A stretch of 64,000 nt of DNA from Jaltomata sinuosa (GCA_003996215.1 QJPP01001826.1:248001-312000); one strand, 5' to 3'; positions 47,000-59,381 are shown, counted from the stretch's first letter. Notes: generated by a model from the sequence alone, not told the origin. Made by a program: numbers and translations.

Positions 47000-48960
47000 G
47001 TAGTCCTCAAAACACTTTTCTCTGATGCAGAAGGAAGGTAAACAAGAAGTTATGCTTAGCCTGGTTAAAGATTATATCCTCTAAGACATCTCGTAAACTT
47101 TTCACAGGCTTTCCTGAAAAGAAAAAAAATTAGAATGTATTATGTTGTTCACTGCAACCAAACATTATAAATGAATAAAAACATGAGCTTAAGGTAAAAA
47201 AGTCTGATAATTAATAGTGCCCGCAAGAGTGCACTATCAACCTGCACCTTTTAGTTTGTTAAAATTCATTTCCTTCTCTTTAGACATTATTTGAGAGGTC
47301 AGCTACAAGAAGTGATGGGCTAGTGTTTTGAAAATTAGGGAACACAGTATAATTTCTTGGAGAACATGCAATCAAGACTTTATATTAACGGATGACAAAT
47401 AGTATAATATGCAATGAAATAAAAAGCAAAGTACCCCTTTTTCATCTGGTTGTGAAAGTTCTAACGCATAGCTATAGCATTCATATACGATGATTAGATC
47501 TATAGTAAGCTCAGATGACATATTAAGATCAAGAGTTCTCATGACTTACAAATGTTGCTGAATTGGTTGAACAGGGAATCTCCCAAGCGGCAAGTGGCAA
47601 GTTCGAAGCCCCTGCATACTTTCTCGGTCGAGCTCAACGCACGGGGCTTGCCTAGTTCGATTTATCTCTCCTGTGTTATTTGCAGGCTATTATTGGAGTG
47701 CGATTTACCCTGTGCACACTCGAAGAGTAGAAGCTACAGATTTTCTAGTCATCGAATGATCGATAAAGAGCTGTCATGAAGAAAGTTTATTTGCAGATGA
47801 GCAAGTTGATAGCTATTAACCACAAACACATATTTATGCTTTAAGCTAAGCACTTTAGAGAATAACATCATAGTCCTTGTTACCATACTAAAGCATAAAA
47901 ATAAAATGACTGCATTTTCTATTAGTAAAAGAATATTAGGTACCATTCACTCCTCATCTAAATCGAGGAAGTTCACGTTTTCTGCTCAGAATAACCATTC
48001 ACATTTACAGTTCACCAGTCTCAAAGGTCATTTGACAGAACATACAAACAAACTCTTAAATCGTCCACTATAAAATACAGCTCAAAGTACATATGAACTA
48101 ATGCACACATAAACGAAATGGGAGGACCTATTTGACGGTAGAAAACTACGTGTTTTTTGTTAGTTGAATCAACTTCACCAAAATAAAGATTGAACAAACA
48201 CCAACAGCCTTAGTATATTAAGGACAGAATCACTTTGAAAGCTTAAATAAAGAGGTAGAAAAATACCTTGTGTAGGCTACTGGTTCAAGTTGCTAACATC
48301 ACTCATATCGGTATCTTCCAAAGGTCCAATGTGTAATCTTTCTTTTGAGTCACCTACATTTAAAATTACACAAATTATTCACTGATGGAGCTCGTTCTTG
48401 TTTACACAAATTACACAATAAGTTTTATAATCTTTTTTTTTTCATATGCTGTGCTAGTAACAACTCTTCTCTTCTATCAGCAGATATTAAACTTTCTGTG
48501 CATTAAAGCGAATAATATCAAGCTCAAATAAAAATACATAGTGTGAAATCAACGCCGAAACAGAGGAACACAAGATGAGGGGATTGGGGAAGAAAACCCA
48601 CCCAAAAAACAACGATCGAAATCGAAAAACTGAGGTAACCGAGATGAGAAGAAGAAAACCCAGTAGAATATAGTGGCCGAAATGCGAAAACTCAGGTAAC
48701 CAATAAAAATTAGTCGAACACAAAGGAATTGCAAAAGCAAATAGCAGAAAGCATAGGCAGAGAATCAAAATCAAAGCAGTGAAAAGACTCAAATAATTAC
48801 GAAACAAATCACAAAACAACACTGAGCTCACCCGGGAGAAGAAGCAACTCTAAAATCCACAGAAGTGCAAAATTAAGAAGAAGAGATCCTGGAGAGATTA
48901 GCTTTTGGAGATGAGGCTACTTTGCAGAAAACCTAAGATTACAGAAATAAAGCGTCACTT
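47000..48960 (-). pseudogene. captured gene fragment, at least two coding exons
   Basis: Minus strand: a non-coding 5' exon (about 48836-48960, donor CGG/GTGAGC), then an exon at about 48268-48350 (acceptor AATGTAG/G) reading DSKERLHIGPLEDTDMSDVS and on to NLNQ, a TAG, PTQG, donor G/GTATTT. Then comes an exon ending about 47000 (acceptor TTTTCAG/GA at about 47116) reading KPVKSLRDVLEDIIFNQAKH and 16 more residues to a stop. The frame is continuous across the last intron apart from the single TAG. No ATG opens it. I do not recognise the parent protein. The exon-intron structure shows DNA-level capture rather than retroposition. Confidence 0.5.
47545..47770 (+). mobile_element. SINE, tRNA-derived
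   Basis: Contains a polymerase III B box GTTCGAAGCCC at 47601-47611 and the downstream GGCTTGCCTAGTTCGATTTA and TACCCTGTGCACACTCGAAG segments of a SINE family I associate with nightshades. It lies within the intron of the captured gene fragment. Confidence 0.6.
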
Positions 48961-49117
48961 TCCAGATGTAAAAAATGGGACTACACGTGTTAACATAACA
49001 ATTAAGAGAAGAAGCTGTGGGAAGTCGTAAGATGACAAAAATATCCTCGAATTCAAAGTTAACCCCAATAAGCACACATGTTGATCTCCTGTGTGCTTAC
49101 TCCTCTAGACACGATCG

Positions 49118-50582
49118 TCCGTGCTTAGCACGGGCCTAATAATTTAAATTTAGATATTTTTTATTTATTTTAAATTTATATCATTATATAGTTAAAAGGT
49201 TAATATAGTACATATTAATTGACTATAATTAAGTGTTGAGAATCTTATGTATAAATACATTACATGTATCTATTAGTTTGACGTAGATATCTCTTTAGTT
49301 CTTTCACGCAAAAAACTACATTTTAAAACATAATATTTTCTAATACATTAAACTCTAAATTGATTAATTATCCCTCAAAAGAATAAGATGTATCCTAAAC
49401 TTCCATAGCTTTATATTTAATAATATATCTTTAATTTCTAATTTTCAATATTTTTAATTATTTTTAAATATAATCCAAATTTGGAGATAATGGTTTAGTT
49501 ATTTTTTATTACATTTTCTATCGTAAATAGTTTATCATACTTAATGTTGAGAGTATCCAACCGGAAAAATGGCAGTCCAAATAATAGTTTCAGATTTAAA
49601 AATGATGATGTTAAAATAGTTAAAAATAATTATAATTAATTTGTAAATAATATATCTTCCTGGGACTAACTAACAAGTGTAATATGTGTTGAAACTTAAA
49701 TATTTTCTTTGTTTTCTGGCAACGATTGAGAGTTGTCCGTGCACAGCACGGCCTAATATGTGGTTCAGATTAAATTTTACATGTTTGGATTAAAATTATG
49801 AAAGATGGACAAACAAAATATATGTATTTTCTCCGTTTTAATTTATGTGACACCTTTTAGATTTTGAGATTCAAACAAATTTATTTTTTACCGTAATTTT
49901 GTCATGTATCTTTTAAATATTTTAAATTGTGAATTATTACGACTTATACTACTTTTTACATAATTTTTAAATATATAAATTTTATTTCAAAATATTTGAA
50001 TATTTCATAAGGAAAGCGAAAATTCAAAATATTGAAATTAGAAGAAAGAATATAGTAAATACATAACAAATCATGATATTTACAATACATAGACTATTAA
50101 TTTATAAATAAGCATGGGTAAAAGTAAAACTGCCTTTAATACATCAAATCAAATACATAATAAATAAGATATAATCTCAACATAACTAATCTCAATATTA
50201 CTAATATTATTCCATACTAATTTTATACACTTTACTAAACAAACCTCTTAATACAAAACAAAAAAAAAGAGGTTAAAAGATTGGCATATACGGGAAATAG
50301 TAAATTGAGAAATGCATATTATGATTGTAAAGTACAGATGGCAAGCAATGGTTGGATGGAGTAGGAGTGAGCTATTGTGGGGATAAGAATAAGTGATAAA
50401 TGATGAGATCATCAAAGGGTTAATTTAGTCAAGGCACTCAAGACTTTGTGTAGCAGCTACAATAGAATTATTTTGTGCCAATAGCAATGCATCATTTCAA
50501 AAACATTACAGAAATACCCTTCTAAATTGCCAAGCAAACATGTCGACGTCCGGCTAGCTTATCCTCATTTATAAGATACTAG
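49118..50582 (+). mobile_element. Helitron-like element or nested pair
   Basis: Begins TCCGTGCTTAGCACGGGCC at 49118; another 5'-type palindrome (GTCCGTGCACAGCACGGCC) is at 49735. Ends with AAGC...GCTT (weak hairpin, 50532-50560) and CTAG at 50579-50582. Interior AT-rich, with a MITE-half fragment at 49830-49990. Exact nesting unclear. Confidence 0.4.
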
Positions 50583-50591
50583 TTATAAGAA

Positions 50592-51870
50592 TCCGTGCTA
50601 TGCACGAGCCTAATAATATTATGTTAAATATTTTAAAATATAAATTTTTTTTTTTTTTATATTTTTATTGATCCAAACTATTACTTAAAAGTTGATCTTC
50701 AAAAGAAGATTTGCTTTATTTTTAAGTCGCACTAATTAACATAAGTTAAAAAATTTCCTTTAAACTTAAATATGTTGACAAATTAAGTGTTTATTTTATT
50801 AAATTAAATTTCTTAATTATGTTTTAAAAATTTAAATTTGACTACTATTACTTTATATAGATAAATAAAATAAAATTTTTATTTTACAAAATAAAGTGAT
50901 GCGGTCCTAAAGTGAAGAATCGTTAAATAACGTAAATACTCTTTACCTCAATATTATTATCGAGAGATATAATTTTGCATATCTTTTATTTAAGATCACA
51001 AGCTTTAAATTTATTTACTTTTTAAAAATTTAATTATCAAAATCAATAAATAAATTAAAGTGAATGGAGTATTAGTTTTTTAATTGCATCAAAAGTTAAA
51101 TTTTTAAATGATCACTGAAAGATAATTTGATGAAAGTTGAATTTGAAGTAATTAAATTATAGTCTATCCTTTTCGTTTCACGTTTGGCACATTTGTCAGT
51201 AAATGTAGGCATACAATATTTGATGTTGTCGTGATCAATAATGGGCTCCACATAAATGATCATATAATGTAAAGTGAAAACTAGAATGACATAAATATCC
51301 CTAAATTCAATGCCAATTCCCTTAGCAATTCTGTGCTATGCACGGGCCCAATATTAATACTCGAAAATTGTAAGATATGTCTAATTTAGATATGTATACA
51401 TTATTATTTTATTTAGATCAATTAATTTTTTAGATACACATACATTATTTTATTTAGATCAATGAAATTCATATAAGAATATACACAAAATTTCGTGTCA
51501 GTACGGGTCCAATATATGTTACATAGATAGAAATTTTAAATTCACTAAATTTAGTATACGTTTTTGTATAATTATTGTAATTTATAATACTTTTTATGTC
51601 ATTTTATCCCTTTATGTGGCACTAATACAATTTTGAGAGTCAACAAAAATTTTATATTGTGATTTATAATATCTTTTACGTAATTATCAAATACATAACA
51701 TAATATTTTGATCAAATATATAATATATTAAAATAAAATGTAAGACAAATAAGTTGAAACGGAGAAAATATTAAAATTTTCGAAGTAAAACTCTGCAAGC
51801 AGACAGGTCTTAATGCCAAAGCAGGCATGTTGAAGACCTGTCTGCTTTGCCACTTATTAGAGATAACTAG
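50592..51870 (+). mobile_element. Helitron-like element or nested pair
   Basis: Begins TCCGTGCTATGCACGAGCC at 50592, with another 5'-type end at 51325-51350. The 3' end has GCAAGCAGACAGGTCTT (51795-51811) paired with AAGACCTGTCTGCTTTGC (51833-51850), one base bulged, then CTAG at 51867-51870. No coding sequence recognised. Confidence 0.45.
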
Positions 51871-51877
51871 ATACAAT

Positions 51878-52800
51878 TCCCGTGCTACGCACGGGCCCAA
51901 TATTGATACTCCAAATTTCTAAGATATGTATAATTTAGATATGCATATATTATTTTCTTTTAGATTAATGAATTTTTTAGATATGCATACGTTATTTTTT
52001 AAATCAATGAAATTCATATAAGAATATTTTAAGTTGTTAAATATTGTGATTTAAGATACTTTTAATATAATTTTTGTATATAATTTTTAATTTGTTAATT
52101 ATTGTGATACCAAACCCCGTGCTACGCACGAGCCCAATGTTGATACTTCAAAATTCCGAGATATGCCTAATTTTGATATGCATATATTATTCTATTTAGA
52201 TTAGTGAAATTTTTAGATATGCATGCATTATTTATTTTATTTAAATCAATGAAATTCATATAAAATATTTTAAGTTGTTAATTATTGTTATTTATAATAC
52301 TTTTAATATAATTTTTTTATTGTTATTTATAATACTTTTAATATAATTTTTTTATTGTTATTTATAATACTTTTAATGTAATTTTAAAATATATAATGAG
52401 TTGTTAATTATTGTGATTTATAATTTTATTAAGGTAAGATAAATAAATTAAAACCCTGTGCTATAAACGGGCCCAATGTTAATACTCAATGAATTTTTTA
52501 GATATGCATACACTATTTTATTTAGATCAACGAAATTCATATAAGAATATTTTAAGTTGTTAATTATTGTGATTTATAATACTTTTAATGTAAAATTTTA
52601 TTGTGATTTATAATACCCTTGATGTAATTTTTAAATATATAATAAATTATTAATTATTATAATTTATAATACTTTTAACGTACGACAAATAAATTAAAAG
52701 GAAGAAAAATATAAAAAAAATCGAAGTGAAACTCGCTGAAGCAGGCATGTCGATCGCCTGTTGCCTGCTTCAACAGCTGACCACCACTTCTTATATAGTA
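51878..52800 (+). mobile_element. Helitron-like elements, stacked 5' ends and one 3' hairpin
   Basis: 5' ends at 51878 (TCCCGTGCTACGCACGGGCC), 52113 (CCCGTGCTACGCACGAGCCC) and 52455 (a worn form), each followed by CAAT(A/G)TTGATACT-like sequence and repeated AATTATTGTGATTTATAAT blocks. A 3' hairpin, TGAAGCAGGCA/TGCCTGCTTCA, is at 52737-52772; the CTAG terminus is mutated (TATAGTA). Confidence 0.45.
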
Positions 52801-54420
52801 AAAAGTAATAATACATACAATTTATATATTTGGTATACTAAATATATAATATTATATATAACATATTAATATAATATATAATAATTTCAGTATAATATAT
52901 GATATTATTTTTTTTTTAAAAGTTATTCAACGTGACAGTAAATTTGAAGAAAATATATCTCACATGAAGGAGATTCTTTGAGATAATTCTTCTTTTCTCA
53001 TAAAAAGTATTTATAACGAAAGAGAGAAAAAAAGAAAGTGACACTAAATGAATATTAATGGGAAAAGTTTTCTTAATTAATGAAAAGAATTACTAATGTT
53101 TAAACGAGTTCATTATTGTCTTTATCTTTATTCTTTTCAAGATGTTATATTTATTGTAAAAAATGTGCTATATTTATTACTTTAAAAAATATATATTATT
53201 CTTGTAAATAATTCTTACTAATTGATATAGTATGTAAAAATCTTTAAAAAATTTGTGATAAGTTTTAAATAGAGATCTTTTTTAAATATTTAAAAGAACG
53301 CAAAAATTAGATTTTGATCCAAAACTCATTTACTAGTTTTTGAGATTTTAGGATTTTGCCAAAAAAATTTATTAAAAATTGACAAATTTTATGACCAAAT
53401 AAATTTTGTCATTTTTTTTCTTCCCAAAAACTCATTGGGATACCTATGGCAAAACGAGTCCTTAATAAACTCACTTCTGTCATTTTCAACTTTCTCTCCA
53501 TTTCATGAAATTTGAGCTTCTTTTTCACCATCTTCATTTTTTATCGAATTCACTAACCTTTATAGTTTGTTTAGAAAGCAATTTAATAATTTAAATTAAT
53601 GTAATTATTATACTAATTATGATGACATATTTATTTGTTATAACTAATTGTAGTATAATTATAAACATGTTGTTTGGTTGCATGAGTGTAATTACATAAT
53701 TATATTAAATTTTTAAAAATAAAAATTAATATTTGAAAAATATGTGTATATATAAATGGTACTAAATTATGTATTTAAGATATGTTTCTTGAAAATACAT
53801 TAATTAATAATCATATATTTGTAAATAATATTGTGAAGAAAAATTCTATATCACTGAATCTTCTAATTTTTTGTCCAGTTATGATTAATTTTTCATCTAC
53901 TCCAAAAATTATTCATAATACAGATAAAAAAAGAGTGAAAATATGAAGAGAAAATAAGTAATCGTACCCTTTTATGATTTTACCGATAAATATTTTGGCC
54001 ATTAAAAATGACGATGACAGTAAATTCAACCACGAAGTCAAAAAATTGGTGAAGGGTGTGCAAAATTAAATATACATTCATAGTAGCTATTTAATCCTTG
54101 TACATTATATAATTTCCTAGTAAAGGGCGTGCACTGAGCCACCCTTCGCTTAAAGTAGCTCCTCCCATGACAGTAGTGTCAAACTCCATTAATCTTCTTC
54201 CTTAAAAAATTACAATTGATTTACGTAATAATCAATTCTATTAAATTATCAAATCAAAGTGTTTTCCCAACTAATTTCTGAAGTAATAATAGTAATAATA
54301 TACTCCATTTTTATGTATATTTTGTATTATCAAAGAGCAAGAATTTGACCTTTGGGTCCATGCTAGATTCCAAATTCGGATCCTAATTCATCTGTCTTCG
54401 GCCCAATATAACCCACCCCA
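52801..54420. other. AT-rich spacer
   Basis: No gene recognised. Bases 53690-53830 show ATTACATAATTATATT-type repeats, probably MITE debris; 54000-54177 ends GTAGCTCCTCCCATGACAG, which resembles the end of the hAT-like MITE family. Confidence 0.4.
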
Positions 54421-54429
54421 CTTTCCCTT

Positions 54430-54540
54430 CCCTAAAACGCTAAGTTCGTTCAATTTGGTCTCTGCAACCCTCACTGTTTCTCCGACGAGTTTTTTCGCCG
54501 TCTGTTTCTCCGACCAGTTCCTCACCGGTGAACTTTACTG
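54430..54540 (+). other. probable 5' untranslated exon of the DCD-domain gene
   Basis: C/T-rich leader (CTGTTTCTCCGACGAG...) ending in ACTG/GTAAGC at 54540. A good acceptor, TCTTTTCTTCAG, lies at 56201-56212, so a 1.67-kb first intron would join this exon to the leader of the coding exon. The start of transcription is not determined. Confidence 0.55.
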
Positions 54541-56272
54541 GTAAGCTTCCCTCATTTTCCAGTGAGATTGACCGTTAAACCCTAATTTCCTTTTCTTATG
54601 ATTCTAAATGGTTTTATCAGAATTTTGTTATATACTTTGTTTTTAATTTATTTTATTACAGCTCCTTTTGCATAAATAGGTTTCATTTCCGGTTTATCAT
54701 AGCTAATACTTAATTTTCCGATTTATCAGTAATTGTGAAAAAAAAAACATCTTTGTTGCCCTAAGCTGTTGAACCAGAGTGTATATTCGATCCAATTTGT
54801 TCCTTCTAGCAATGTTTTGAGAAGTTCTATGCTACAGTTAAGTTCTGGTTGACAGTAAAGAGTACAGATAACAGGGAAATTCAGCTTGTGATGGGGTATC
54901 GACAGGGTCGAATTTAATAGGTAGTTTATGGTACACGTGAACCTGTGATCTTTCCGCAAAAGAACTGAATGGATATTTTATGTAATATTTTTTTAAAAAT
55001 TGATCTAATATTACCTTCTGACACTCGTGCTACAAAAAGTTTTAGTGGTTCACTTGGTTGAAAGCTAAATTATTTACCTAGAGGTACAAGGATCAATTCC
55101 TACTTGATGCATTTTGTTTTCTCCTTTCTTTAGTAGTGCACCCATCTTCAAGAAATTCTAGATTTGCCTGCGGGTATCGTATCGACCAGGCGCAAATCAT
55201 GCCTAAAGCAAATCTTTCTTCCATCACCCAACTTGAAGCACTTCAAAGTTCAATCATACAAAATGATCTCAGAATGTCCGAATGCCTATCCAATCAGAGT
55301 GACCATGAGAAAACTTAGGGACCTTTGTTATCCGCTGATTATGCATGCTGCATTTTGTTCTTGATGACTTTTTCCCATAGCGGCATCTTGCTCATAAATT
55401 AATGTTGGATTTTATGGGAGATTGAATCTCCTTAAAGCCCTGACCAAATGGCCTTTACATTATTATTCCTTTGGAAGAGCGACCGCATAAATGCACAGTT
55501 AATCATAAGCACATATACATTTAACTGAGCACTGCTTGTCAGGAAAATGTGGAAAAAGAGAAATACCAAAAGTATCGCATGAGGTAGCGTGTTGATAGCT
55601 GGTTGTTTCCTTATCCATTTGAAAGAGTAGGGTAGTTATGTTTTATGAACTTCGTGATTTTATTAGAGGTAGTTATGAGACAACACAATTTTGCACCCAA
55701 GAGTGTGATGTAACGGTTAATGAAATAATAAAAGTCATGGAGACTAGGATTCAGATTCGCGTAGAGGCAAAAAAAGCCACGTAATTGATTTTCTCCCATC
55801 TCCCTAACTTTAGTGGGTAGAGTCACCCGTGACCTGTGCTACTTGATATGATGCGGCACCTAGTATAAATGTCAAGGTATGCAGAAGTTGGCTGGACATC
55901 ACCATTATTCCACGCGAGAAAGAGAGACCACGATCCTGCAAGAGTCAATTTAAAAGACATTATGTGGAATTATACGAAGGTCATTTGCAGGTAGGTTCTA
56001 ATGAAAGTGTTGATTGTGGAAATTGGAATGCAGAATTGAGGCATCTATATCAGTGAATCAGAAGCATTCAGGTCCTTGTAGGCCTAAATATTCTTCATAA
56101 TAGACTTGATCTTTTTTTTAATAGAAATTTTACAATGTCTGTCACTTTACCCCAACAGTCTCTAACTTGTAATTAGCAAAAGTACTTGTTTTTTGTGAAA
56201 TCTTTTCTTCAGGAGTTTGTCTTTCATGCTTATAGTTCTTTTTTGGTACTGAAATAACTAGCAGGAACGAGT

Positions 56273-58402
56273 ATGACTTCCAAGAAAAACAAGAAAAAGA
56301 GAAATAATGCGGCTGCATCTAGTTCTGGAAGAGTACCTCAAGACAATAAAACCCCGAAGCAACTAAAGGCTAAAGGTAAACTTGCAAAAAAGTCCCCCAA
56401 CTTAAAGTCTGCACAAATGAAAGAAGTTGAGGCCACTCCACGATCTCAAACAAGAAACAAGGAGAAGAACATAAAATATGGCAACCAAGGAAATAATGCC
56501 GAGGCCACTCCACAATCTCAATCCAGAAACAGGGGGAAGAACGTAAAAGATGGCAACCAAGGAAATAATTTTGATAAAAAAGAAGCGAGGAAGTCCCTAA
56601 ACATAAACAGTGGAAACAAAGGAAAGGGAAGTACAAGTGAAATGAGCATAGATGTGGAGAAGGACGGAAAAGCTGAAAAGGGTGTTGGTGGAGTGATTTT
56701 CATGTGCAATGCAAAGACCAAAGACGATTGTTTTAGATATCATGTGATGGGTGTCTCGGCTATGAAGAAAGACATTATTATGGGAATCAAACCCGGTGTC
56801 AAGCTTTTTCTCTTTGATTTTGATCTTAAGCTCATGTATGGTATTTATGAGGCATCATCTGCTGGTGGAATGAAGCTTGAACCAGCGGCATTTGGTGGGG
56901 ACTTTCCAGCGCAGGTCTGACGTGTTTCTTTTAAAATTTCAAATTCTTATGATTTCATCCTGTTCCACAGTTCTTAAGGTGTATATATTGATGACTGATC
57001 ATACAACAGGTTCGCTTCAGGATTGACAAGGACTGCCTTCCATTGCCGGAAAATTTGTTCAAGAGAGCAATTAAAGACAATTATGATGAAAGGACTCACA
57101 AGTTCAAGACTGAATTGACATTTAAGCAGGTAACAACACACCTCCCTCCTTGACAAGCTCTACTTGGAGAAAGTGTGTTATTTACCTAGCATTTGATGTC
57201 AATTTTGTGGCCCTGTTTTCGCTTTTGAGCAGGTGGAGCAGTTGAAAAAGCTGTTTAGGCCACCACCACGGCTACGTCCAACTTCCATATATTCTGTGTC
57301 AGAGCCAGTTACTCTGTCCCCATCAGCAGCACCTTTGCATAGCAAGGAACCTTCCAGGGAGCATGCATATGGAATGCAATACAGTAGAAGCAAAGCAGGT
57401 GAGAATTTTTCATCATATGGTCATGAAAGGGAAAATCAGCTGCATGCAGGCCGCCAGATCATGCCTAGAGAGGTTGACAGTCAACCTCGTTTCCTTACTG
57501 AGAAAGAATATAGAAGCTACGGTCTTCAATCAGCAAAGCACTTGCAGCCCAGTGCTTCTGCAGTAGTTGACCGCACATTGGATCATTATGAATTTGAACA
57601 AGGAAGGGAACATCTCCGAAGAAATCCTACCGGTGTTAGTAGTGATGCGGCTTTAGCACGAAAAGAAACTGTACACACTGATCCTTTGTTTCCAAGCGAA
57701 AGGGAGTATCGAACTTATGGCCTCAAGGCTCGCAGTGAAATACCTGCTACTGTTGCTCCTGCTGTGGAAAGTAGTGCTACAGGAATTTCAGCCACACCTA
57801 CCAATCATGGTTTACTAAATCATGTTAAGGATACATATAATCCTTATGATGAGAGTACTACCTCACTTGTAAACCGATATCTCTCTCTGCCTAGGACGGT
57901 GGTAACACCTGTAGAGTCATACTCTCCGACAGGCAGAGAGTCTTTTACAAGTGATCCCTATTCTGCAATTGGCATCAGAGGCCATACCGGAAAATTCCAC
58001 ACTGAAAATGAAAGAGCATATCCGCCAACAGGAAGATTCCACCCTGAAAATGAAAGAGCATATCCACCAACAGGAAGATTTCACCCTGAAAATGAAAGAG
58101 CATATCCACCAACAGGAAGATTCCACCCTGAAACTGAAAGAGCATATCCGCCAACAGGAAGATTCCACCCTGAAAATGAAAGAGCATATCCGCCAACAGG
58201 AAGATTCCACACTGAAAATGAAAGAGCATATCCGCCAACAGGAAGATTCCACACTGAAAATGAAAGAGCATATCCACCATATGCTCCTCAATTACCACCA
58301 GACTACGGCTTGAAATATCACCATGTTAGGGATGAGCCTAGATACCCAACTTCAGTCTCATCTCGCTATGCCTTTGAGGGACCATCTGCACCTCGTCGCT
58401 GA
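56273..58402 (+). CDS. DCD-domain protein
   Basis: Three coding exons: 56273-56914, 57010-57129 and 57233-58402, all phase 0 with GCGCAG/GTCTGA, AACAG/G, AGCAG/GTAACA and GAGCAG/G junctions; 643 residues. A Lys/Asn-rich basic N-terminus (residues 1-135) precedes a DCD (development and cell death) domain from about residue 139 (GGVIFMCNAKTKDDCFRYHV) through FRIDKDCLPLPENLFKRAI to about residue 265. Plant DCD proteins are induced by stress, elicitors and development; the biochemical role of the domain is not settled. Two EYR(S/T)YGL motifs (FLTEKEYRSYGL and FPSEREYRTYGL), typical of this subfamily, follow, then seven 14-residue repeats (about residues 507-603). The start ATG is the first in the leader exon frame. 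No damage seen. Confidence 0.9.
56429..56572 (+). repeat. 72-bp in-frame tandem duplication in the DCD gene
   Basis: Copies at 56429-56500 and 56501-56572 encode EATPRSQTRNKEKN and EATPQSQSRNRGKN, each going on to GNQGNN. Twenty-four residues each, in the basic N-terminal region. Confidence 0.85.
57989..58281 (+). repeat. 42-bp coding minisatellite, seven copies
   Basis: AAAGAGCATA recurs every 42 bases from 58011 to 58263. Each unit encodes PPTGRFHPENERAY with only Pro/Thr and Asn/Thr variation (HPEN, HPET, HTEN). Length is a multiple of three, so copy-number change keeps the frame. Open frames in other phases and on the minus strand here are by-products of the repeat. Confidence 0.95.
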
Positions 58403-59298
58403 ACTGCTGCAATCTGTTAAACTTATGTTTATGAAACTGATGAGCTACAGGTCAAGTTCATTAACAAGGAACTTGCATTTCTCAGATGTGCTGATGGCAA
58501 AGACAAGGTCAATTCTACATGTCTTCTCTGACAGGTTCTGGATTAAAAGGATACAGAGACTGTTTTTCCCATTTTCTTCCTGTAAGAGGAGAAACATAAT
58601 CCTGAATCGTGAGACCTTCCCTTTGGGGTTGTTTCTTGAATTTGTTGTTTGTGACATAAAAGGAGAAACTTGATGCTGTTGATTTATTTCATGCATGTGT
58701 TTATTCATGTGTATTAGGGTCATTATGTTAAGGAGATGATGTAGCATGGCATGTATGCTTGAGGTTCACAATGTGACATCACTATGTATTACACTCCATA
58801 GTGGAATTGGCTGCTGCATGAGTTATTTTGACCTGTGACTTGTTTTAAAGCTTCAGGGTGTGCAACTGAGCTGGAATGTGTATGCATTTGAGTTTTATTT
58901 CTTTTACCAACTATAGGAAGCACCCCAACTCGTGAAATATTTATCTTCTGGTTGTCACAATCTGAAATCTATACAAACAGTCCAAGTTTTTCACTTGGAA
59001 CATGTTGTAGGAGTGCGTTTGTTTCTCTATTTTTACCATGCTTCAACATCACTTTGTTATTTGAGTTACAAGCTATGTTTAGGCATCAAAGGGGGGTGTA
59101 TACCAATTGTGGTTAACTCAACTATATCGCTTAGTATTGAGTCAACCTTAGATCGTTTTAAGTTACATGAATTGGAGGGAAGAGGTGGACCCATGTGGAA
59201 GAGTGGGATTGATGTGCGCCCGTTAACTTAGAAAAAGATATGTATATATACAAAAATATACCTGAATAAGGGTCATATATTTCATTCGGCACATTGAA
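58403..59298. other. 3' region of the DCD gene and spacer
   Basis: Follows the stop codon directly; probably holds the 3' untranslated region (to roughly 58.8-58.9 kb), but no clear polyadenylation signal could be chosen. No further gene seen. Confidence 0.45.
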
Positions 59299-59381
59299 AC
59301 ACAAGCTGATTGGTGCACTTGTCCAACACTCACCTGTAACACAAGCTGATTTGGTGCACTTGTCCAACGCTCACCTAAAAC
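59299..59381. repeat. ~41-bp tandem duplication
   Basis: ACACAAGCTGATTGGTGCAC and the following CTTGTCCAAC(A/G)CTCACCT occur twice back to back with a one-base length difference. Confidence 0.8.

Larger units (their letters stand above)
46640..49108 (+). mobile_element. Helitron-like element carrying a gene fragment
   Basis: Left end near 46640 has TGCACGGGCCCAACAATTTG, a worn form of the TCCGTGC...GCACGGGCC 5' end seen repeatedly to the right. Right end has a 10-bp hairpin (49069-49078 with 49090-49099: TAAGCACACA/TGTGTGCTTA) followed by CTAG at 49105-49108, the CTRR terminus of Helitrons. Another 5' end, TCCGTGCTTAGCACGGGCC, begins ten bases later at 49118. The interior contains a spliced-gene fragment on the minus strand and a SINE. 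No helicase gene, so non-autonomous. Confidence 0.5.

Noticed and set aside
48487..48831. Hydrophobic 114-residue frame resembling a membrane protein (minus strand)
   Set aside because: It lies in the T-rich intron between the 5' exon and the coding exon of the captured fragment; the composition explains the hydrophobicity.
57989..58281. Regularly spaced repeats resembling a CRISPR array
   Set aside because: Copies are directly adjacent with no unique spacers, the repeat is coding, and the DNA is plant nuclear.
57917..58313. Three long repetitive frames in other phases and on the minus strand over the DCD minisatellite
   Set aside because: A 42-bp repeat with no stop in one copy is open in all copies. 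Only the DCD frame continues a domain and fits the splice sites.
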